64,000 bases of DNA from UBA2040 sp041751955 (GTDB lineage: Bacteria > Bacteroidota > Bacteroidia > Flavobacteriales_D > Crocinitomicaceae): contig JBGSIB010000066.1 of assembly GCA_041751955.1 (NCBI GenBank), forward strand, positions 11,600 to 75,599, given 5' to 3'. Position numbers and translations under genes: made by a program. Positions 1 through 8,462 of the stretch are shown here, one piece after another (position 1 is the stretch's first letter; every line of letters begins with the position of its first letter). The notes beneath the pieces are model-generated. The model was given only the letters and a program-made list of their open reading frames with translations, ran no database searches and was not told the origin of the DNA.

Positions 1-2
1 AC

Positions 3-854
3 AATTTCAAATTAGCTCTTTTTGCTGATTTTGATTTAGGGAATCCAACCGATGATTTTATTGGTTGCGATAGCACTCAAAATTTAATGTATATCTACAA
101 TGGTGATAATAATGACGAAAGCTCTGGACCAGCTTCAGGATATGGACTAAATCCACCTGCATTTGGTATCACAAGTTTGAACAAAGAAATGAAGCATTTT
201 GGATTTTTCACCAATGGTGGTCCTTTTCCATATACCGATCCTATTTCAGCTGCACAATATCTTAATTTCATGAGTGGCATGTGGGCCAATGGAACACCTT
301 GGACACACAATGGTATGACAGTCAATTTCATGCATCCAGGAAACCCAAATGACGCGAATACATGGAGTGAAGTCACCGATGCCAATCCTTCTGGAGATAG
401 AAGAGGTGTGATGACTGTAGCCGATGAAAATTTGCCGTCAGGTGAATATGTATGTTATGACTTTGCTTTGCTTTATGCTAGAGATTTGAACAACAATAAC
501 CTGCTAAATGTAAACATTTTAATCAGTCAATCGGGAATAGCAAAAACTGATTTCGAAGCGGTCACCTGCTACAATTGTGATGTAGTCACGCTTGGGATGG
601 ACGAAAACGTGAATGCATCTAAAGTTGCTCTGTTCCCCAACCCTTCTAACGGAGATTTCGTTCTTTCTTTTGGTGACGAAAATTTAACAGGAAAAATTAT
701 TGTAACGGATATGAGTGGTCGCGTTGTTCTACAGGAAGACCTTCATCGAGAAAATGTTAAAAAATTAAAACTGGACAACAAAACAGGAATTTATAACGTC
801 TTACTATTAACTGACGAATTCACGGTTCATAAAAGACTAATCATAAACGAGTAA
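3..854 (+). CDS. Secreted T9SS type A sorting-domain protein (5' end outside window)
   Basis: The reading frame is open from base 3 with no start before it, so this is the 3' part of a longer gene cut by the window edge; 283 residues are visible. The last ~75 residues form a type A T9SS C-terminal sorting domain: it opens with VALFPNPSNGDF, has a central KIIVTDMSGRVV strand and ends GIYNVLLLTDEF...KRLIINE. By family knowledge such domains direct export across the outer membrane by the type IX system and are then cleaved. The upstream part, rich in Asn, Asp, Gly and aromatic residues, was not assigned to a family. The stop is followed by a convincing terminator. An internal ATG at 87 is not the true start, because the frame continues upstream of it. 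Confidence 0.8.
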   Translation, partial: NFKLALFADFDLGNPTDDFIGCDSTQNLMYIYNGDNNDESSGPASGYGLNPPAFGITSLNKEMKHFGFFTNGGPFPYTDPISAAQYLNFMSGMWANGTPWTHNGMTVNFMHPGNPNDANTWSEVTDANPSGDRRGVMTVADENLPSGEYVCYDFALLYARDLNNNNLLNVNILISQSGIAKTDFEAVTCYNCDVVTLGMDENVNASKVALFPNPSNGDFVLSFGDENLTGKIIVTDMSGRVVLQEDLHRENVKKLKLDNKTGIYNVLLLTDEFTVHKRLIINE

Positions 855-878
855 CCTACGACTCGCAAAAACAAGAAT

Positions 879-916
879 CCCGACTAGCAATTCATTTGTT
901 AGCCGGGTTTTTTTTT
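879..916 (+). terminator. Rho-independent terminator of the first gene
   Basis: A 12-base stem (CCCGACTAGCAA with TTGTTAGCCGGG, one mismatch and one G-U pair) closes a 5-base loop and is followed by nine T. It lies 25 bp after the stop of the T9SS gene and serves the plus strand. Confidence 0.85.
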
Positions 917-940
917 GTAAAATAAAAAAGTTTGGAGAAT

Positions 941-974
941 AAAAAAGCCTCAAAATCATGATAATCTTGAGGCT
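941..974 (-). terminator. Rho-independent terminator of the esterase gene
   Basis: Read on the minus strand, AGCCTCAAGAT pairs with ATTTTGAGGCT and is followed by six T. It sits 20 bp past the stop of the esterase gene. Together with the plus-strand terminator at 879-916 it separates the two convergent genes. Confidence 0.85.
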
Positions 975-993
975 GCTAAAAAAACTCTAATTT

Positions 994-2100
994 CTATCGT
1001 ATCACCATGCGTTGAGAATTCCCATTCGCATCAGAAAGCAAGTAAACACCTGCATTCAAATTAAAATTCAATTCGTTTGCTCCAATTTTAATTCCAATTG
1101 TTGATATCAATGTTCCATCCATGCCATACAAAAACAATTCACCATTTTCTTTGGATTGAATAGTGAATTGGCCATTGCTCGGATTAGGAGAAATCATGAA
1201 ATTATTTTCTTCTACTAAATTTTCTAAACTCGCCGTAGCTGGATTAGGGTGTTGCCATTGCAAAAAGAAGCGCCAAATTTCTTTCGCTTCAGTAATGTCA
1301 TTTACAGGCTCATACAAGTAAATATGATCCGCACCGTTAAATCGCCATAATTCAACAGAAGTCAAAGGGTCGCAATTATCGTAAACAAAACGGTCGACCG
1401 TTATGCCATCAGCCGCAGTATTTGGCATTTGGGTACTATCTGCTGTTGATGAGCAACCGTGAACATTTCTCCAAAATGTCATGGTTTCAGAAACCAAACT
1501 CAAACTTGGCAACGCTGTTCCAGCATAAGGAACTGTTCCGTCTGCTGTTCCGTGTAAATGAATCACTGGCGTTTTGTATGCAGGGGTACAACTTGAAATA
1601 TCACTAGTCGACATGGTTCCGGCCATCGGGCCGATTGCCGCAATTCTATTGTTCATTGCGCAAGCCAAATGGTGCGTCATGATTCCTCCCATGGAAAAGC
1701 CAGTAACATAAATTCTACTTGGAATAGCATTTTGTTCCAAAATCATTTTATCCATCATCTTGTGGAAAAATGTAATATCGTCAGCCGTGGAACTCGCCAA
1801 AGTACCATTATTCCAGGCTGTTTGTCCAAATGCATTTGGTAAACCGTCTGGATAGATGGCAATAATTCTAGCGGTATCAGATATTTGAGCGAAGCCAGCC
1901 AAAGTCATCTGTTGGGCATTTCCTCCTAAACCGTGCAAAATAAAAACAACAGGTAAATTCTCTGTAATTTGATAATTGGCAGGAAGATATTTGTAATAAC
2001 TTCTCGTTGCACTACCAACGGTCATCGTATGCTGTGTCAACTGAGCGTTCACAGAAAGACTGCAAACCAAAGCGATTAAAACTGTAAAAAGTTGTTTCAT
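994..2100 (-). CDS. Secreted PHB-depolymerase/feruloyl-esterase-like alpha/beta hydrolase with T9SS type A domain
   Basis: A 368-residue secreted esterase. The start is placed at the second in-frame Met because MKQLFTVLIALVCSLSVNA is then a clean signal peptide. The alpha/beta-hydrolase fold is shown by VVFILHGLGGNAQ (oxyanion region), the nucleophile elbow GFSMGG (Ser136), HGTADGTVPY (probable Asp187) and GADHIY (probable His259). This arrangement resembles the LpqC/poly(3-hydroxybutyrate) depolymerase and feruloyl esterase group. The last ~75 residues are a type A T9SS sorting domain (MISPNPSNGQF...GVYLLSDANG). The substrate cannot be read from sequence; an ester of a polymer or plant phenolic is plausible. 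The gene stands alone with its own terminator. Confidence 0.85.
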   Translation of the reverse strand: MKQLFTVLIALVCSLSVNAQLTQHTMTVGSATRSYYKYLPANYQITENLPVVFILHGLGGNAQQMTLAGFAQISDTARIIAIYPDGLPNAFGQTAWNNGTLASSTADDITFFHKMMDKMILEQNAIPSRIYVTGFSMGGIMTHHLACAMNNRIAAIGPMAGTMSTSDISSCTPAYKTPVIHLHGTADGTVPYAGTALPSLSLVSETMTFWRNVHGCSSTADSTQMPNTAADGITVDRFVYDNCDPLTSVELWRFNGADHIYLYEPVNDITEAKEIWRFFLQWQHPNPATASLENLVEENNFMISPNPSNGQFTIQSKENGELFLYGMDGTLISTIGIKIGANELNFNLNAGVYLLSDANGNSQRMVIR

Positions 2101-2214
2101 AGATAAGATTTTTATCAAAAATAGCCTTATTTCATTTGTTTTTCAAAAAGCGTTGACAATTTATTCAACTTTAGGTAAAACTATAAGCCTAGCTTTGTTA
2201 TTTTAGTGCGAGAA

Positions 2215-3021
2215 ATGAAATACAGTTTTTTACTTTTTATATGCATCCCGTTTTTCGGCACTACGCAAGGATGGATGCCTTCAGGAGCGCGCTCTGGTGG
2301 AATGTTGAACTCTTCCATAACCTTGAGTGACGCGTGGTCGTATTTTCATAATCCTGGAGCGCTTGGAGAAGTTGAAAAATTTCAAGCGGGTGTTACCTAC
2401 GAAAATCGTTTTCTTTTAAATGATTTGCAATCACAAGCATTGGCTGTTGCGGTTCCCACCAAGTTTGGCGTTTTCTCTTTAGGTGGATTCAATTATGGAA
2501 GTACAGAATTTAGAAATTTCCGAACGGGAATAGGTTACGCCATGAAGCTCGCAGACAATTTTTCGGCAGGTATTCAAATCAACTATCAAGGACTTCGTTT
2601 ACCAGAATATTACGGATCTTCGAGTACCGTAACTGGAGAAGTGGGCGTGCTTTTGAAAATTACAGATGAATGGAATTTTGGTGCTAGCATTTTTAATTTG
2701 GGTAGAAACAAACTATCTGATTTTAAGGATGATAGATACAATACGGTCATTCGAATTGGGACAAGTTTCTCTCCTTCTAAATTGATAAAAATTTCGGCTG
2801 AAATGTGGAAAGACATCGATGCGCCTGTTTCTATTCGTGGAGGCATTGAATATGAACCTTTCAAGAATTTCAATCTAAGAGCGGGGATAGGTTCTCAACC
2901 GACTGCTTTCGCTTTTGGCTTCGGTTATCATTGGAAAGTCGTTCGATTTGATTTGTCAACAGCTTATCATCAAGTATTGGGATGGTCGCCACAGATTTCG
3001 TTTACTTACATTAAAAAATAA
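2215..3021 (+). CDS. Predicted outer-membrane beta-barrel protein
   Basis: A 268-residue protein starting at ATG 2215 (a GTG nine bases upstream is less likely). The N-terminus is a signal peptide ending near GTTQG. The rest is a run of alternating, aromatic-ending strands such as FGVFSLGGFNYG, FSAGIQINYQGLRL, FNLRAGIGSQPTAFAFGFGYHW and PQISFTYIKK, typical of a PorV/PorQ/FadL-like outer-membrane barrel. The opening GARSGGMLNSSITLSDAWS...NPGALG resembles the N-terminal plug segment of such proteins. It lies 3 bp upstream of the next gene, also a predicted barrel protein, so they are probably co-transcribed and may act together at the outer membrane. The exact function is unknown. Confidence 0.65.
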   Translation: MKYSFLLFICIPFFGTTQGWMPSGARSGGMLNSSITLSDAWSYFHNPGALGEVEKFQAGVTYENRFLLNDLQSQALAVAVPTKFGVFSLGGFNYGSTEFRNFRTGIGYAMKLADNFSAGIQINYQGLRLPEYYGSSSTVTGEVGVLLKITDEWNFGASIFNLGRNKLSDFKDDRYNTVIRIGTSFSPSKLIKISAEMWKDIDAPVSIRGGIEYEPFKNFNLRAGIGSQPTAFAFGFGYHWKVVRFDLSTAYHQVLGWSPQISFTYIKK

Positions 3022-3024
3022 GAA

Positions 3025-5106
3025 ATGGCGTTTCGACGAATTCTCTTCTTTTTTGTTCTTTTGAGTGTTTCTCATGCAGTTATCGCTCAAGAACAAGAAA
3101 AAAGCGAGGTTATTCGCCAAAGAATTGAGTTTATTTCAGAGCAACTAGAAGACGAAAATCCAGATTTAACCAATCTTTTTGACCAATTATTCTATTACTA
3201 CGATCATCCGATTAACCTGAATAATACGAACGTCGATCAACTGAACGACTTGGGATTGCTCACAGACTTACAAATCAATGACCTTTTTCTTCATCTCAAG
3301 TTATTTGGTAAGTTAATTTCTATTTATGAAATTCAAAGTTTACCCTACTGGGACATGCAAACCATTCAAATGGTACTTCCTTTTATTCGTGTTGATGATA
3401 AATTAGATAATTTGAATGTTACGCTGAAGGAAGCTTTGCAACAAGGAAAATTTGAATCGTACTTTCGTTATCAAACGATTCTAGAGGAGAAGAGTGCTTA
3501 TTCGGAGGTGCCAGACAGTGTTTTGCAGACGAGTAATAGCTATTACCAAGGAAACCCGGATCGCTATTATTCCAGACTTCGATTTTCGTATCGAACAAAC
3601 TTGAGTGTTGGTGTAACTATGGAAAAAGATCCAGGTGAAGAATTTGCAGGCAAGGCGCAACCCTACGGTTTCGATTTCTTTTCAGTACACGCATTTTATA
3701 AAGGCGGAAAATATGTAAAAAGCGTGGCTTTAGGTGACTACCAAATTCAAATTGGTCAAGGATTGAATTTGTGGTCGGGTTACGCTTTTGGCAAAACAGC
3801 CGATGCCAGCAATATTAAAAGAAATGCCAATTCTCTTAAACCTTACACCTCCGTCGATGAAACTCGTTTCTTACGCGGTGCCGCAACGGAATTGGGCTAT
3901 AAAGATTTTTCTTTGGTTCTTTTCGGAAGCCGAAAGTCAGTGGATGCAACGATTCTTGCTGACTCTCTGCTAGAAGAGCAGGAGTTTGTTTCGAGCATAA
4001 ATTTGTCGGGACTTCACCGAACGAATAGCGAAATAGCTAGAAAAAACAGCTTTGAAGAAACCATAGCTGGGGCCAATTTGAAATACCAAAAACGCAATTT
4101 TTCCCTCGGTATAGCTTCTGTTTATCAAGGTTATGACAAAGTATTCAGTAAAACGGTCGCTCCTTATAATCAATTCGATTTTAGAGGAAAAAACTTCATG
4201 AGTCACAGTTTGGATTATTCCTTTGTGGTCAGAAATTTCAGTTTCTTTGGGGAAAGTAGCATTGCATCGCACAGCAATAAAATGGCCAATCTACACGGTG
4301 TTTTGATAGCTTTGGATCCGCGAATAAGTTTGAGTGTTTTGTATCGTGATTATAACAGAGCGTATCAAACGATTTACAACAATGGCTTTTCCGAGGGAAG
4401 TAATACGCAAAATGAACGTGGTTTGTATTTTGGAGCAAGTATAAAATTGTCACCCGCTTGGACGCTTCAAACCTACGCGGATTATTTCTCTTTCCCTTGG
4501 ATGCGCTATTTGGTGGACGCACCGTCCAATGGGAGCGAGGTTTTGTTTCAACCCGTTTATCGTCCTAATAAAAAAATGGAATTGTATTTCCGTTTTCGCC
4601 AACAAGTTAAATCGAGAAATAGTCGTTTTCAGGATGCAACGGTTACGGCAATCGAACCCATTACGCAACGCAATTATCGGATCAATTTCTCTTACAACGT
4701 AACCGAAAGTGTGACCCTGAAATCTCGGGCGGAATGGACAACTTTGAATAGAGCGAGTAGTCCAAATGAGATGGGATTTGTTTTGTACCAAGATGTTCTC
4801 ATCCGTCCAAAAAAATGGCCAGTTGATTTTGCTATGCGCTACGCCTTTTTCGACACCGATAGCTACGACTCTCGTCTCTATGCTTTCGAATCCAATGCGC
4901 TTTATGTGTTTTCTGTTCCCGCTTATTTTTACAAAGGAACAAGAGCATACCTTCTCGTTCGTTATTCTTTCCTCCGAAAGTTCGATTTATGGGCAAGATA
5001 TGCTGTCAATTTATACACGAATCAAGATGCACTAGGTTCTGGTGCTGAGCAAATTTCAGGGAATAGAAAATCAGAATTGACGCTTCAGTTGAGGATGTCG
5101 CTATAG
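3025..5106 (+). CDS. Secreted helix-hairpin-helix plus beta-barrel protein
   Basis: A 693-residue exported protein (signal peptide ending near HAVIAQ). Residues about 50-125 hold two helix-hairpin-helix-like segments (INLNNTNVDQLNDLGLL and GKLISIYEIQSLPYWD), the ComEA-type pattern N-x-N-x-A/N-x-x-x-L-x-x-L. The remaining ~550 residues are strand-rich with many aromatic and basic turns (YSRLRFSYRTNLSVGVTMEKD, LYFRFRQQVKSRNS) and end in a Leu/Met-rich strand (SELTLQLRMSL), suggesting a large outer-membrane barrel. It follows the smaller barrel gene by 3 bp. A periplasmic DNA-binding-like HhH on an outer-membrane pore could suggest DNA or polymer handling, but that is inference. Members with this architecture are generally annotated only as HhH-domain proteins. 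Confidence 0.65.
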   Translation: MAFRRILFFFVLLSVSHAVIAQEQEKSEVIRQRIEFISEQLEDENPDLTNLFDQLFYYYDHPINLNNTNVDQLNDLGLLTDLQINDLFLHLKLFGKLISIYEIQSLPYWDMQTIQMVLPFIRVDDKLDNLNVTLKEALQQGKFESYFRYQTILEEKSAYSEVPDSVLQTSNSYYQGNPDRYYSRLRFSYRTNLSVGVTMEKDPGEEFAGKAQPYGFDFFSVHAFYKGGKYVKSVALGDYQIQIGQGLNLWSGYAFGKTADASNIKRNANSLKPYTSVDETRFLRGAATELGYKDFSLVLFGSRKSVDATILADSLLEEQEFVSSINLSGLHRTNSEIARKNSFEETIAGANLKYQKRNFSLGIASVYQGYDKVFSKTVAPYNQFDFRGKNFMSHSLDYSFVVRNFSFFGESSIASHSNKMANLHGVLIALDPRISLSVLYRDYNRAYQTIYNNGFSEGSNTQNERGLYFGASIKLSPAWTLQTYADYFSFPWMRYLVDAPSNGSEVLFQPVYRPNKKMELYFRFRQQVKSRNSRFQDATVTAIEPITQRNYRINFSYNVTESVTLKSRAEWTTLNRASSPNEMGFVLYQDVLIRPKKWPVDFAMRYAFFDTDSYDSRLYAFESNALYVFSVPAYFYKGTRAYLLVRYSFLRKFDLWARYAVNLYTNQDALGSGAEQISGNRKSELTLQLRMSL

Positions 5107-5340
5107 ATGGCTGCGGCTTTTGGGACGCTTCGCTTTAGCTTTTGGCTTATTTTTAGGCTACACCTGCTCTTCCCCAAAATGGGGGAGACTTTGATTCTGG
5201 CAACACCTTTTTTTTACAAACTGAATATCGAAGCTCGCATTCATTTCCCCCGTTGGAGGGGGATTAAGGGGGAGGATAGTGGGATTAAATGGGTAAATAA
5301 AACGAATAAAGGGGAGGATGATCGAATAGAGTTATACGTT
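5107..5340. repeat. Intergenic stretch with G-run/C-run repeat-like motifs
   Basis: This stretch lies between the convergent ends of the HhH-barrel gene and dnaX. It holds CCCCAAAATGGGG (5174-5186), then a G-rich block near 5246-5276 with CCCCCGTTGGAGGGGG and GATTAAGGGGGAGGAT. Such GGGGGATTAAGGGGGA blocks look like a dispersed intergenic repeat. A 92-codon ORF runs through it, but its translation has no protein-like character. Confidence 0.4.
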
Positions 5341-7064
5341 CTAATAATCAAAATCCAAATTGAACGAACTCTTGAACGAATGTAAATTCGGGTATTTGCG
5401 CGCTAGCGCCAAGAATTGATCTTTCGGGGAAAGGAACTGTTGTTCGGTGTCTTCGTTTTCGGTGATGAAACAATCCAGTTGGATATCGAAGTTTTTTAAA
5501 TGCGTTCTGAAAAAGTCGGTCATTTCTTGACGTGAGGCATCTATCATGCTCATTTGTACGGAATTATCCACTTCAATGCGAATAAGATTTCCTTCTGCAA
5601 TGATGGGATCTCTTTTGACCATTGCATTGTATAAAGTTTCTTTGGCCTGTTCCTTCGCTTGAAAAGCATATTGACGCCAATACATGCGCAGCTGATCGCT
5701 TGAAAAAGACTCTCTTGGCAAATCTTCATTGGGAATAACAACACTGTTTTCTTCCTCTTGTTGCAAGATTTGTTTGATACTTGGATGATTCGTTTTGAGC
5801 GTGCCCGTGGGCGTAACCATCGTTTTTAACTTCGTTTCAGGCGGGTCGTAAACGGGTCTTTGCGTTACATTGGGTTTGGCAATGGGCTTTGGCGCAACAA
5901 CATCGCGGAGACTCTGACCTTTGAAAGGAATGATTTTAACCGGCTGGGTTAAGGATTTTTTTTTTCGAGCTCACTTTTTAGCGAACACAATTGCATAAGA
6001 CCAAACTCGACGAGTAGTCTTGGATTTTTCGACATTTTAAAATCGACATCCACCTTGCTGAGAACACCAATGGCGCGCAACAAATAATCGGGGTTGATGT
6101 TTTTGGATTGCTCCAAATATTTCTGTTCTACGTTTTCAGCAACCTCCAATAATTTCGATATCCGAGGGTCTTTGCAAACCAATAAATCGCGATAATGATT
6201 GGCCAAACCTGTCACAAAATGATGCGGATCAAATCCTTTTTCAACAACGTCATTCAACAACAATAAAGCCGCTGGAATATCTTCTTTCAACGCAACATCT
6301 ACAATACGGAAATAGTAATCGTAATCGAGGATATTGAGGTTGTCAAGTACTTGTTGATAGGTAATGTTATTTCCTGCGAAAGTCACTAACTGGTCGAAAA
6401 TAGACAAAGCATCGCGCAAAGCTCCATCGGCTTTTTGAGCAATCAAATGCAAAGCTTCAGGATCTGCAGTAATATTTTCTTTCACCGCTATGCTCGCCAA
6501 ATGGTCAGACATATCGCTTACTTTGATTCGGTTGAAATCAAAAATCTGACAACGCGACAAAATCGTAGGAATGATTTTGTGCTTTTCTGTTGTCGCTAGA
6601 ATAAAAATGGCGTGTTTCGGTGGCTCTTCCAAAGTTTTCAGGAAAGCATTGAAAGCGTTGGTTGAGAGCATGTGGACCTCATCAATGATAAACACTTTGT
6701 GCGTTCCCAATTGCGGCGGTATGCGAACTTGGTCAATTAAATTTCGAATATCTTCCACACCGTTGTTGGATGCAGCATCCAATTCCGTGATGTTTAAGGA
6801 TGCATTTTCATTGAATGAAACACAAGAATCGCACTGATCGCAAGACTCAATGGCCTCGCTGCGGTTGGTGCAATTGATGGTTTTGGCCAAAATACGGGCA
6901 GTAGTTGTTTTTCCAACTCCTCGCGTTCCACAAAACAAGAAAGCCTGTGCCAAATGATTGGTCGCTATTGCACTACGCAAAGTCGTGGTAATCGACTTCT
7001 GTCCCACAACTGTATCAAAGGTTTGGGGTCTGTATTTTCGGGCGGAAACAACGTAATCACTCAT
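5341..7064 (-). CDS. dnaX: DNA polymerase III subunit tau (frameshifted full-length dnaX product)
   Basis: The full-length clamp-loader ATPase is reconstructed as a join. Frame 0 runs from 7064 to the A10 run at 5956-5965, then a -1 shift continues to the stop at 5341-5343, giving about 574 residues. Downstream of the shift the frame reads through a Pro/Lys linker into a C-terminal domain (RMYWRQYAFQAKEQAKETLY, then LRIEVDNSVQ-like strands and DCFITENED) that matches the tau C-terminal region of Bacteroidota DnaX. Tau binds the polymerase core and the replicative helicase. The two frames are joined only through the homopolymer, so either translational frameshifting, transcriptional slippage or a one-base sequence error is required. 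The start ATG at 7064 is chosen because SDYVVSARKYRPQTF is the conserved N-terminus. Confidence 0.8.
5936..5965 (-). promoter_or_regulatory. Putative programmed -1 frameshift/slippage site in dnaX
   Basis: On the minus strand the codons GAA AAA AAA AAT CCT TAA run into the frame-0 stop. The slippery tract is ten A (5956-5965). Four bases (T, C, C and the start of the arm) further on, a perfect 6-bp stem TTAACC/GGTTAA with loop CAGCC (5936-5952) encloses the stop codon. The -1 frame (AAA TCC TTA ACC) is exactly the frame of the downstream tau domain. Confidence 0.6.
5949..7064 (-). CDS. dnaX: DNA polymerase III subunit gamma-like short product of dnaX
   Basis: The 371-residue frame-0 product is the AAA+ clamp-loader part alone. 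It has Walker A GTRGVGKTT, a four-Cys zinc module (C-x8-C-x2-C-x2-C, from INCTNRSEA to CDQCDSC), Walker B VFIIDEVHM, sensor 1 with LATTEKHKIIPTILS and the SRC arginine-finger motif. It ends ELEKKNP-stop, the stop falling immediately after the A10 run. That is the expected gamma-type product if ribosomes do not shift, as in Escherichia coli dnaX, where a -1 shift instead makes the short form. Confidence 0.8.
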   Translation of the reverse strand: MSDYVVSARKYRPQTFDTVVGQKSITTTLRSAIATNHLAQAFLFCGTRGVGKTTTARILAKTINCTNRSEAIESCDQCDSCVSFNENASLNITELDAASNNGVEDIRNLIDQVRIPPQLGTHKVFIIDEVHMLSTNAFNAFLKTLEEPPKHAIFILATTEKHKIIPTILSRCQIFDFNRIKVSDMSDHLASIAVKENITADPEALHLIAQKADGALRDALSIFDQLVTFAGNNITYQQVLDNLNILDYDYYFRIVDVALKEDIPAALLLLNDVVEKGFDPHHFVTGLANHYRDLLVCKDPRISKLLEVAENVEQKYLEQSKNINPDYLLRAIGVLSKVDVDFKMSKNPRLLVEFGLMQLCSLKSELEKKNP

Positions 7065-7070
7065 GCAATA

Positions 7071-7078
7071 CAAATATA
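7071..7078 (-). promoter_or_regulatory. -7 promoter box of dnaX
   Basis: TATATTTG on the minus strand fits the Bacteroidota sigma consensus TAnnTTTG exactly and lies 6 bp before the dnaX ATG. The leader would be nearly absent. No clear TTTG -33 element was found at the usual distance. Confidence 0.45.
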
Positions 7079-7176
7079 AAGAAAAGCTTTTTCGTTGGGG
7101 TGAAGTCGTGGAGAAAGTGCCCTGTTTTGTTAATAAGATTTTTGGAAGAGAATTGAGAATTAATTGAAAACATTCT

Positions 7177-7959
7177 TTATTCTAAAATAAAAAAATCAAA
7201 TCCGTGACCGTGGTAAAGCACAGGTTCTTCAAAAACAGAATTTTCTAATGCTGTAAATTCAAAATCAGGCGCATATTCTTTTGGCGTTTCTTCTGAATAA
7301 TTCGTTCCCATTCCCAAATGAACAACTGTCAATTTGTAATCGCCGATTTGAAATTGGCGAACGGAATTGATGAGCAGACTTTCAACTATATACAGCTTCA
7401 TCTGATCCTCTGACTCATAATCATAAGCACCTAGTTGTTCCAAATAATTCGAAGCAATGGATTCTTGATTTTTGAGGACATCTATTTCAAAGCTACCACC
7501 TTCTGGAAAATTCAAAAAAGCACTAAAGTTTACACTGTCGATTTCCAAATTAACTGTGGAACAATTGATTTGATAATTGCAAAAAGTGAAATTCTCGGGT
7601 TGAGCAGGCACAAAGTCTTTGATTTTTGTGACTAAATACAAAGCTTTTTCAAATGTTTTATTTATTGTCGAAACATATTCATTTTCAGCTATATAGATAA
7701 TAGAGTCGATGATTTCTGAACGGACCAATTTCCTATCCATCGAATAAAAATTCAGAAAACTTGTTGCCCGCCATTCGGCACGGAGTTCGTTGTTTATTCC
7801 CCAATCTATTTCTTCACCTCGGTTGCCATGGAGTTCCATAACGACCAGCCCTTCGCTGCAAATTCCCAAAGGAAAGATCCGATTTTGAGAAGCGTGCAAA
7901 CAAGCAGAAGCCGAATGCGCACTGAAAATAAGCAGAAAGATGAAGAAGATATTTTTCAT
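7177..7959 (-). CDS. Secreted protein of unknown function
   Basis: 260 residues from the third Met codon region (MKNIFFIFLLIFSAHSASA is a signal peptide; an upstream ATG three codons earlier is possible). The mature protein begins with Cys-Leu-His. No known domain was recognised. It is acidic and aromatic-rich, with predicted mixed alpha/beta content and no sorting domain, so it is probably periplasmic or held at the envelope. It is followed on the same strand by two other small exported proteins, with a 29-bp gap to the next gene upstream, suggesting a small envelope gene cluster. Confidence 0.6.
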   Translation of the reverse strand: MKNIFFIFLLIFSAHSASACLHASQNRIFPLGICSEGLVVMELHGNRGEEIDWGINNELRAEWRATSFLNFYSMDRKLVRSEIIDSIIYIAENEYVSTINKTFEKALYLVTKIKDFVPAQPENFTFCNYQINCSTVNLEIDSVNFSAFLNFPEGGSFEIDVLKNQESIASNYLEQLGAYDYESEDQMKLYIVESLLINSVRQFQIGDYKLTVVHLGMGTNYSEETPKEYAPDFEFTALENSVFEEPVLYHGHGFDFFILE

Positions 7960-7988
7960 ATCAGTCATAATTGAGTGAAATTAAGGCT

Positions 7989-8453
7989 TCAATGTGAGCA
8001 ACCCATGTAGACTTCAGAATCCTTAATGTAAGCATCTTTGTACTGTTTTTTGATACTAGGCAAAGTTTCATTTAACGCGTCATGATAACCACTTTGCACC
8101 ACAACAATGTAGTATCCTTTGCTAAATCCTTCAAATGCACTCGAATATTCGATGCTGATGTATTTTCCGTCTTCGTATCGACCGCGAGAAATGTAACCAT
8201 GTTTTTCACCACAACCGCATACTTCATTCGATGTTAAGCCTTGTTCTTTATCTGGAGTAAGACTGCGTAAATCCATCGGAATGACGAGTTTATTTGCCGC
8301 TTCTTGAGCTTTACGCAAAGCGCTTCTGTAGCTTTTCGTGGAAATGATGATGGTGAAACTTTTGGTTTCAAAATCTCCTTCGTACTGCGAAAATGCAAAT
8401 GAATTAAGCAAAACGAGCAGAAACACAGAAGAATAAATGATACTTTTTACCAT
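7989..8453 (-). CDS. Small secreted protein, weak SPOR-like C-terminus
   Basis: 154 residues with a signal peptide (MVKSIIYSSVFLLVLLNSFAFS). The middle has a Cys-Gly-Cys-Gly motif (VCGCGEKHGYISRGRY). The end (GYYIVVVQSGYHDALNETL...YKDAYIKDSEVYMGC) has the beta-strand, helix, strand rhythm of a SPOR/sporulation-related repeat, but this is only a resemblance. It lies 9 bp downstream of the lipocalin-like lipoprotein gene and is probably co-transcribed with it. Function unknown. Confidence 0.6.
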   Translation of the reverse strand: MVKSIIYSSVFLLVLLNSFAFSQYEGDFETKSFTIIISTKSYRSALRKAQEAANKLVIPMDLRSLTPDKEQGLTSNEVCGCGEKHGYISRGRYEDGKYISIEYSSAFEGFSKGYYIVVVQSGYHDALNETLPSIKKQYKDAYIKDSEVYMGCSH

Positions 8454-8462
8454 AGTTTTTTT

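Noticed and set aside
5107..5385. 92-codon ORF after the HhH-barrel gene
   Set aside because: It runs through G-run repeats, its translation has no protein-like pattern, and it overlaps the end of dnaX on the other strand.
5341..5820. Separate 159-codon gene downstream of dnaX
   Set aside because: Its first 45 codons continue upstream in the same frame without a start of their own up to the A10 run. It is the tau C-terminal part of dnaX reached by a frameshift.
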